Below are positions 5,285 to 9,623 of a stretch of 9,623 nucleotides of DNA, in pieces; within the stretch, counting starts at the first letter, position 1; each line of letters begins with the position of its first letter. The stretch comes from Alphaproteobacteria bacterium (GTDB taxonomy: Bacteria; Pseudomonadota; Alphaproteobacteria; JAJFFI01), in NCBI GenBank assembly GCA_021776755.1, contig JAJFFI010000285.1:1-9623 (forward strand), in the 5' to 3' direction. The notes below the pieces were generated by a model. That model was not told the origin of the DNA, made no database searches, and saw only the letters and a list, made by a program, of their open reading frames with translations. Position numbers and translations under genes: made by a program.

Positions 5285-6154
5285 TCATCCGGCGCCTGAA
5301 GCGATCCACTTGCCGGCCACCTGGCGCAGGCAGTCGAGCGCGAGTGCCTGCAATTCTTCCTCCGCCGAATTGTCGGCATAGACCAGCCAGGCCGAGCGCT
5401 GCAGCTTCGGCGCGCCATCCACCAGGTGCAGACGTCCGCTGTCGAGATAGGTTTGGGCGTCGCGGAGGGTGACGTAGCCCGATCCCTCGGCATGCAGAAT
5501 GTATTCGAGCGCCATCAGGCCCAACCCGACCGAAACCGCCGGCGTCGTGAAGTCGGGAAATACCTCGGCATGCGCGGTCCGGAAGACCGGCCCCCAGTCG
5601 ACATAGACGTAGGATTCGTGAAACGCATCGTTGACTTTCCGCGGCTTGGCCGAGACCAGCACCAGGGGCTCTTCGAGAAAATTCTCGACGATGATCCCGG
5701 GCGACCGGCGCGGCTCGTACATCACGGCCAGATCGAGTACGCCGTCGGTAAGGAGCCGCTGCATGTTGCCCGAATAGTCCGCCTCGACGTGGACCGCCAC
5801 ATCCGGTGCCGCCTTGCGCATCGCCGTAATCCAGCCGGGCGCGAGCTTGGTCCAGAGGCTCATCTGCACGCCGAGACCGACGGTGCCGCGGAACCCCTCG
5901 GGCAATGCGATTTCCTGCCGGGCCCGTTCCCAGAGCCGTTGCATGTTGAGCGCATAGCGCTGGAGCTGGAGCCCGGCGGGCGTCAGCTGCGCGCCGGCCT
6001 GGCCGCGGCGGAAGAGCGGGCGCCCCACCCGTTCCTCGAGTGACTTTACCCGCGCGCTCACGGTCGACTGGGTCACGTGGAGGTTTTCGGCCGCGCGATT
6101 GAAATTGCCAGTGGAGGCGATCTCTAGAAAGGTCCGGATTTGCTCGAAGTTCAT
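5285..6154 (-). CDS. LysR-type transcriptional regulator, divergent from the mttB operon
   Basis: This 289-residue protein has an N-terminal winged HTH: MNFEQIRTFLEIASTGNFNR leads into AAENLHVTQSTVSARVKSLE (about residues 21-40) and then ERVGRPLFRR, the classic LysR pattern. The periplasmic-binding-like effector domain runs from about 90 to 285 (TVGLGVQMSLWTKLAPGW onwards, with LLTDGVLDLAVMYEP near 130-150). The length is normal for the family. The start at 6154 has AAGGAG 8 nt upstream (rc of 6163-6168). It faces the mttB-like gene across 167 bp containing an ATC-N9-GAT palindrome, the arrangement in which LysR proteins usually repress themselves and activate the divergent operon in response to its substrate. 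By context the inducer is probably a methylated amine, betaine or sulfonium compound, but the sequence does not show which. Confidence 0.95.
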   Translation of the reverse strand: MNFEQIRTFLEIASTGNFNRAAENLHVTQSTVSARVKSLEERVGRPLFRRGQAGAQLTPAGLQLQRYALNMQRLWERARQEIALPEGFRGTVGLGVQMSLWTKLAPGWITAMRKAAPDVAVHVEADYSGNMQRLLTDGVLDLAVMYEPRRSPGIIVENFLEEPLVLVSAKPRKVNDAFHESYVYVDWGPVFRTAHAEVFPDFTTPAVSVGLGLMALEYILHAEGSGYVTLRDAQTYLDSGRLHLVDGAPKLQRSAWLVYADNSAEEELQALALDCLRQVAGKWIASGAG

Positions 6155-6173
6155 GGGTTGATCTCCTTGAAGC

Positions 6174-6239
6174 GCCAGAAATTCGATCTATCGGGAAAAC
6201 CGATTGCCGGCCAGAAGAAAATTCGCTTTTCCGATTGCC
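6174..6239. promoter_or_regulatory. Candidate LysR operator: ATC-N9-GAT palindrome within a tandem imperfect repeat
   Basis: ATCGG-GAAAA-CCGAT (6190-6204) is a perfect 15-bp palindrome of the ATC-N9-GAT (T-N11-A) type bound by LysR regulators. It sits inside the first of two adjacent imperfect repeats, 6174-6208 and 6210-6239. Both begin GCCAGAA, have ATTCG in the middle and end CCGATTGCC. The two CCGATTGCC half-sites (6200 and 6231) are 31 bp apart, about three helical turns, as expected for recognition and activation sites on the same face of the DNA. It is 20 to 85 nt upstream of the lysR start and 83 to 148 nt upstream of the methyltransferase start. Confidence 0.62.
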
Positions 6240-6309
6240 CGCGACAGGTGATGCTTCATTTCGCGCCAACGAATATCGCTGTTTCCGGACAGTCAGCACC
6301 AATGGCGAC

Positions 6310-6314
6310 GGAGG
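6310..6314 (+). promoter_or_regulatory. Ribosome binding site that decides the methyltransferase start
   Basis: GGAGG lies 7 nt before the GTG at 6322. The open frame reaches back to an ATG at 6235, but that ATG overlaps the candidate operator (6174-6239), has no comparable ribosome site, and would add 29 residues unlike the family. The GTG at 6322 is therefore chosen. Confidence 0.7.
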
Positions 6315-6321
6315 AATTGCC

Positions 6322-7929
6322 GTGGAGTCTGCCGATAGCACGACAGCTGAAAACCCGAGCGCCAGAGAGCAGCGCGGGGGCAGGAGGGGTGGACGGAACG
6401 CCCGGCGCGAACTGCGGGCGGCGCCCAAGCCACGCGCGGAACGACCCGTACAGCCCGGCATGCAAGGGGGGCGATATGCTCCGCTGACGCCCGCGGAAGT
6501 CGAAAAGATCAACGGCGCGGCCCTCGACGTGCTTGAGCAGATCGGCCTCGGCGACCCGATCCCGTCCTGTGTCGAATACATGCTCGCCGCGGGCTGCGAA
6601 CGCTCGCCCGAGGGCCGTATTTTGATCCCGCGCGCGGTGGTCGAGGACACCGTAGCCAAGGCCTGGCGCCGCCAGAAGCTATGCGCCCGGGATCCGGAGC
6701 GCGATCTCCAGCCCTGGGACAAGAAGGTGCATTTTGGTACCGCGGGAGCGGCGGTGCATGTGGCCGATGCGGTGACCGGCGAATACCGGGAATCGAACCT
6801 GATCGACCTTTACGACATGGCGCGTCTGGTCGACCGGCTGACCAACATCCATTTCTTCCAGCGCCCGCTGACGGCCCGCGACATGGTCGATCCGCTGGAT
6901 ATGGATATCAACTCGCTCTACGCCTGCGCGGCCGGGACCAGCAAGCATATCGGGGTCAGCTTCACGACCCGCGAGAACACCAGCCAGGCGCTGGAGATGC
7001 TCTATATGATCGCCGGCGGCGAGGACAAATTCCGCGACCGGCCGTTCGCCAGCATGTCGAACTGTTTCGTAGTCCCGCCGCTGAAATTCGCCGAGGACGC
7101 CAGCGGCTGCCTCGAGGAAGGCGTGAAGGGCGGCATGCCGATCCTGCTGCTTGCTGCGGGCCAGGCGGGTGCCACGAGCCCCGCAGCGCTCGCGGGCGCG
7201 GTCGTCCAGCAGGTCACCGAAGTGCTCGGCGGACTGGTCTACGTGAATGCCATCGTGCCCGGCGCGCCGGCAATTTTCGGGACCTGGCCGTTCGTGTCCG
7301 ACCTCCGCACCGGCGCCATGAGCGGCGGCAGCCCGGAGCAGGCGCTGCTGATGGCGGCCTGTGGCCAGATGGCGCATTTCTACGATCTGCCGGGCGGTGT
7401 CACCGCGGCGATGACGGACTCGAAAATCCCTGACGCCCAGGCCGGCTACGAGAAGGGCTACACAACCGCGCTCGTCGGCAACAGCGGCGCGAACCTGATC
7501 TATGAGGCCGCCGGGATGCACGCGAGCCTGCTCGGCACCTGCTTCGAGAGCTTCGTCATCGACAACGATATTCTCGGCGCCGCACTCCGCACGGTGCGCG
7601 GCATCGAGGTCACAGACGCGACCCTGTCCATCGACGCGATGCGCGAGGTCTGCATCGGGGGTCCGGGGCATTACCTCGGCCACGGCCAGACCATGGCGCT
7701 CATGGAAAGCGAATACGTCTATCCCGAGGTCGGCGACCGGACGAGCCCGAAGGAATGGATTGAGCAGGGCTCAACCGACATCGTGACCCGCGCCCGCAAG
7801 CGCACGAATGAAATTCTCGGCGCGCACTACCCGGCGCATATCCCGCCGGAGATTGACGCGGCGATCCGGGCGCGCTTCGACATCAAGATTCCGCCCGCCG
7901 AGATGAAACCCGGGAACGGGCGCTGGTAG
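6322..7929 (+). CDS. MttB-superfamily corrinoid-dependent methyltransferase, non-pyrrolysine
   Basis: Starting at GTG 6322 the protein has 535 residues and is a full-length member of the MttB family (PF06253/COG5598). After an Arg-rich head (RGGRRGGRNARR, 18-29) it shows the family hallmarks: GGRYAPLTPAEVEKI (49-63), an A-LDVLEQIG helix, MTDSKIPDAQAGYEK (364-378), NLIYEAAGMHASLL (391-404) and GGPGHYLGHGQTM (447-458). Archaeal MttB moves a methyl group from trimethylamine to a corrinoid protein using pyrrolysine encoded by UAG. This frame has no internal UAG, placing it with the homologues that act on quaternary amines, such as MtgB on glycine betaine. The substrate here is unknown. No corrinoid protein is visible in the window. 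It is the first gene of a tight operon: the M24 gene starts 6 nt after its TAG. The divergent LysR gene probably regulates it. Confidence 0.9.
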   Translation: MESADSTTAENPSAREQRGGRRGGRNARRELRAAPKPRAERPVQPGMQGGRYAPLTPAEVEKINGAALDVLEQIGLGDPIPSCVEYMLAAGCERSPEGRILIPRAVVEDTVAKAWRRQKLCARDPERDLQPWDKKVHFGTAGAAVHVADAVTGEYRESNLIDLYDMARLVDRLTNIHFFQRPLTARDMVDPLDMDINSLYACAAGTSKHIGVSFTTRENTSQALEMLYMIAGGEDKFRDRPFASMSNCFVVPPLKFAEDASGCLEEGVKGGMPILLLAAGQAGATSPAALAGAVVQQVTEVLGGLVYVNAIVPGAPAIFGTWPFVSDLRTGAMSGGSPEQALLMAACGQMAHFYDLPGGVTAAMTDSKIPDAQAGYEKGYTTALVGNSGANLIYEAAGMHASLLGTCFESFVIDNDILGAALRTVRGIEVTDATLSIDAMREVCIGGPGHYLGHGQTMALMESEYVYPEVGDRTSPKEWIEQGSTDIVTRARKRTNEILGAHYPAHIPPEIDAAIRARFDIKIPPAEMKPGNGRW

Positions 7930-7935
7930 GTCTCC

Positions 7936-9225
7936 ATGGATGATGCGCGCGCTCCCGAAACTGGCATGACCGAGGCCGAGCGTGCGGCGATCAAAAAGGC
8001 CGCGCGTACGACGCCGCCGATGACGCTGATGGACACCGAGCCGCCGCTGGTGGACTTCGCGCGCATGCATCTCCGGCGCATCGCCAGGCTTCGGGCCGAG
8101 ATCGCGCGGGCGGACGTCGCGGGCGTGGTGCTGATCGACCTGACCTATCAACGCTACGCCACTGGCATCCGCGACTTCGCACTCTTCCAGGCGCATTTTC
8201 CTTGCAGCTTTGTCTTCGTCCCGGCGACCGGACCGGTGGTCTATTCCGGCACGCCTTCGGGGCGCCGCATGGCCGACCGCCTCGCGGGTATCGACGAGAC
8301 CATACCGGGACTGCCCGTGCATCCGTTCCTCGTTGGCGACGACACGTCCCGCCATGTCGGCGCATGGGCCGCGAAGCTCGCCGAACTTGCGCAACGCGAG
8401 AGCGGCACCCGGCCGCGGATCGCCTGCGACCCGGTGGCGCCGGAGCAGTGGCAGGCACTGACCGCAGCAGGACTTGAGGTGGTGCAGGCCGCTCCGCTCG
8501 TCGAGCACGCCCGCTCGATCAAGGGGCCGGACGAGATCATGGCCATGAACCACGCCATCGCCGTGGTCGAAGGCGCGATGGCCGAAATGCGCACAGCGCT
8601 CCGCCCCGGCATGACCGAAACCGAATTCTGGTCGATCCTGCACAAGGTCAACATCGCGAATGGCGGCGACTGGGCGGAATGCCGGCTTGTGTCTTCGGGC
8701 GACCGGGCCAACCCGTGGGAAACCGAGTGCAGCAACCGGGTCATCCGCGCCGGCGACCTCGTGGCGTTTGACACCGACCTTGTGGGCCCGAACGGCTTTT
8801 TCGTCGATATCTCACGCACCTACCACGCGGGCCCCGGTCGGCCGACGGATCACCAGCGCGATCTCTACAAGCATGCGGTCGAGGAAATCGCCCACAACAT
8901 GGCGCTGATAAAGCCCGGCATGAGCTTCAAGGAAATCAGCGACAAGGCCTGGAAAATCCCCGACCGGTTCGTTGCCAACCGCTACGACATCCTCGCTCAC
9001 GGCGTCGGCGTTGCAGATGAGTGGCCCGGCATCGCCTATCCGCAGGACTGGGACCGTGTCGGCTACGATGGCCATGTCGCCGAAGGCATGGTGCTTTGCC
9101 TTGAGAGCTGCATCGGCGAGGAGGGCGGCGCGGACCTGGTGAAGCTCGAGCAGATGGCGCTTCTGACCGACGAAGGTCTGATCCAGCTCTCCCGCTATCC
9201 CTACGAAGACACTCTGTTGAACTGA
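7936..9225 (+). CDS. DddP-like M24-fold enzyme (possible DMSP lyase relative)
   Basis: This 429-residue protein has an N-terminal creatinase-like domain (about 40-195) and a pita-bread M24 domain (about 198-425). The metal-site pattern is not that of a standard peptidase. It has D279-T-D281 (FDTDLVGPNGFFVDISRT), D291, H355, E390 (LCLESCIGEE) and E405 (VKLEQ), plus Y350 and D361 in RYDILAHGVGVADEWPGIAYP. From memory, the DMSP lyase DddP of Ruegeria uses D295, D297, D307, H371, E406 and E421 for iron, with Y366 and D377 catalytic; each is exactly 16 higher than the residue here. Related local motifs also fit, for example GGDWAECRLVSSGDRANPW. DddP cleaves DMSP to DMS and acrylate, but uncharacterised relatives also carry this site. 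Lyase activity is therefore possible rather than shown; an onium-compound hydrolase or a peptidase remain alternatives. It has 6-nt gaps to both neighbours. Confidence 0.87.
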   Translation: MDDARAPETGMTEAERAAIKKAARTTPPMTLMDTEPPLVDFARMHLRRIARLRAEIARADVAGVVLIDLTYQRYATGIRDFALFQAHFPCSFVFVPATGPVVYSGTPSGRRMADRLAGIDETIPGLPVHPFLVGDDTSRHVGAWAAKLAELAQRESGTRPRIACDPVAPEQWQALTAAGLEVVQAAPLVEHARSIKGPDEIMAMNHAIAVVEGAMAEMRTALRPGMTETEFWSILHKVNIANGGDWAECRLVSSGDRANPWETECSNRVIRAGDLVAFDTDLVGPNGFFVDISRTYHAGPGRPTDHQRDLYKHAVEEIAHNMALIKPGMSFKEISDKAWKIPDRFVANRYDILAHGVGVADEWPGIAYPQDWDRVGYDGHVAEGMVLCLESCIGEEGGADLVKLEQMALLTDEGLIQLSRYPYEDTLLN

Positions 9226-9231
9226 GACCAC

Positions 9232-9623
9232 ATGACTGAAGAAACCAATTCCGGCGGCGATATGTCCGGCCACGCGAAGGTCGCCATCATCGGCGGCGGC
9301 GCGATGGGCTGCGCGCTGCTTTACGCGCTGGCGCACGAGGGCTGGACCGACACGGTGCTGATCGAGAAGGCCGAGCTGACCTCCGGCTCGACTTGGCACG
9401 CGGCGGGGCTCTGTCCGAGCTTCATCGGCTCCTACAACCTCGCCAAGATCCACCACGCGTCCAACACGCTCTACCCGGCGCTCGAGGCCGAGACCGGGCA
9501 ATACGTCAGCTGGCACGGCTGCGGCGGCATCCGTCTTGCCTATACCGAGGTCGAGGCGGACTGGTTCCGGCATGTCGCGGGGTTTGCGCCCAATATCGGC
9601 TTCGAGATGGAAATCATCGGGCC
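9232..9623 (+). CDS. Dimethylglycine/sarcosine dehydrogenase-like flavoprotein, N-terminal part
   Basis: The first 130 residues are present and the gene runs off the window. After a short polar head comes the dinucleotide-binding fold: KVAIIGGGAMGCALLYALA (16-34), with GxGxxG at 21-26 and the acidic end of strand two at LIEKAELTSGSTWHAAG (43-59). H56 in GSTWHAAGL corresponds to the histidine that binds FAD covalently in mammalian dimethylglycine dehydrogenase, and KIHHASNTLYPALEAETGQ also follows that family. These enzymes oxidise N-methyl groups and pass the carbon to tetrahydrofolate through a C-terminal GcvT-like domain; whether that domain is present lies outside the window. The ATG is 6 nt after the M24 stop, with only a weak ribosome site, which suggests translational coupling. 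The context suggests it oxidises a demethylation product made by the upstream enzymes. Confidence 0.88.
   Translation, partial: MTEETNSGGDMSGHAKVAIIGGGAMGCALLYALAHEGWTDTVLIEKAELTSGSTWHAAGLCPSFIGSYNLAKIHHASNTLYPALEAETGQYVSWHGCGGIRLAYTEVEADWFRHVAGFAPNIGFEMEIIG

Noticed and set aside
4342..5493. 383-codon minus-strand frame over the Crp/Fnr gene
   Set aside because: It is antisense to a clear Crp/Fnr protein, crosses the convergent junction into lysR, and has shadow-like composition.
6235..6321. N-terminal extension of the methyltransferase to the ATG at 6235
   Set aside because: It overlaps the likely LysR operator, lacks a ribosome site and adds unconserved-looking sequence, whereas GTG 6322 has GGAGG at 7 nt.
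5271..6722. Long minus-strand open frame of 483 codons across the lysR gene and the mttB promoter
   Set aside because: It is a GC-driven shadow frame: Arg/Ala/Pro/Ser-rich, it overlaps the well-supported LysR gene in another frame, and it runs antisense into the methyltransferase gene.
6322..7929. Pyrrolysine use in the MttB homologue
   Set aside because: There is no in-frame TAG before the terminal one at 7927-7929, and the protein is already full length there.
6679..8643. Long minus-strand frames (6679-7683, 7771-8643) under the operon
   Set aside because: Both are antisense to conserved MttB and M24 genes and show only compositional openness.
8812..9573. 253-codon minus-strand frame over the M24/flavoprotein junction
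   Set aside because: It is antisense to two genes whose motifs are unmistakable.
1..9623. Mobile elements, CRISPR arrays, tRNA or rRNA genes
   Set aside because: I saw no transposase or integrase motifs, no regularly spaced repeats, and no tRNA cloverleaf or rRNA signature.

Overview
The window looks like high-GC, dense alphaproteobacterial chromosome. The pieces that suggest this are the end of prmA close to a roughly 620-residue aminopeptidase P gene, a DUF1127 protein, a TspO protein, a cysteine-poor Crp/Fnr regulator, and a non-pyrrolysine MttB / DddP-like / dimethylglycine-dehydrogenase-like gene trio of a type I associate with marine and soil alphaproteobacteria. The species cannot be named from this sequence.

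Layout. Positions 1-126 hold the 3' end of prmA (+), followed closely by tspO (141-602, +). A DUF1127 gene (599-841, -) converges on tspO so tightly that both stop codons lie in one CTAG. A second small minus-strand gene of unknown family (1008-1271) lies upstream of it, and the stretch between the two contains two strong GC-rich hairpins. A full-length aminopeptidase P gene (1466-3331, +) follows. Next come two minus-strand genes: a very hydrophilic 77-residue protein (3375-3608) and a 158-residue putative DNA-binding protein (3718-4194). A roughly 360-bp, comparatively AT-rich divergent region with several palindromes separates the latter from a Crp/Fnr-family regulator (4555-5250, +).

The right half looks like one metabolic locus. 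A LysR-type regulator (5285-6154, -) is divergent from three plus-strand genes packed with 6-nt gaps: an MttB-superfamily methyltransferase (6322-7929), an M24-fold protein that matches the DMSP lyase DddP at every metal-binding and catalytic position I can recall (7936-9225), and the start of a flavoprotein with the covalent-FAD histidine motif of dimethylglycine/sarcosine dehydrogenases (9232 to the window edge). The 167-bp LysR/mttB intergenic region contains an ATC-N9-GAT palindrome and a tandem imperfect repeat, as expected for a LysR operator.

Working model (inference): the LysR protein senses a methylated onium compound such as a betaine, DMSP or a relative. The operon then removes methyl groups (MttB), processes the substrate or an intermediate (DddP-like protein), and oxidises N-methyl groups (flavoprotein, probably with tetrahydrofolate). 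The true substrate is not visible in the sequence. This operon is the most interesting part of the window.
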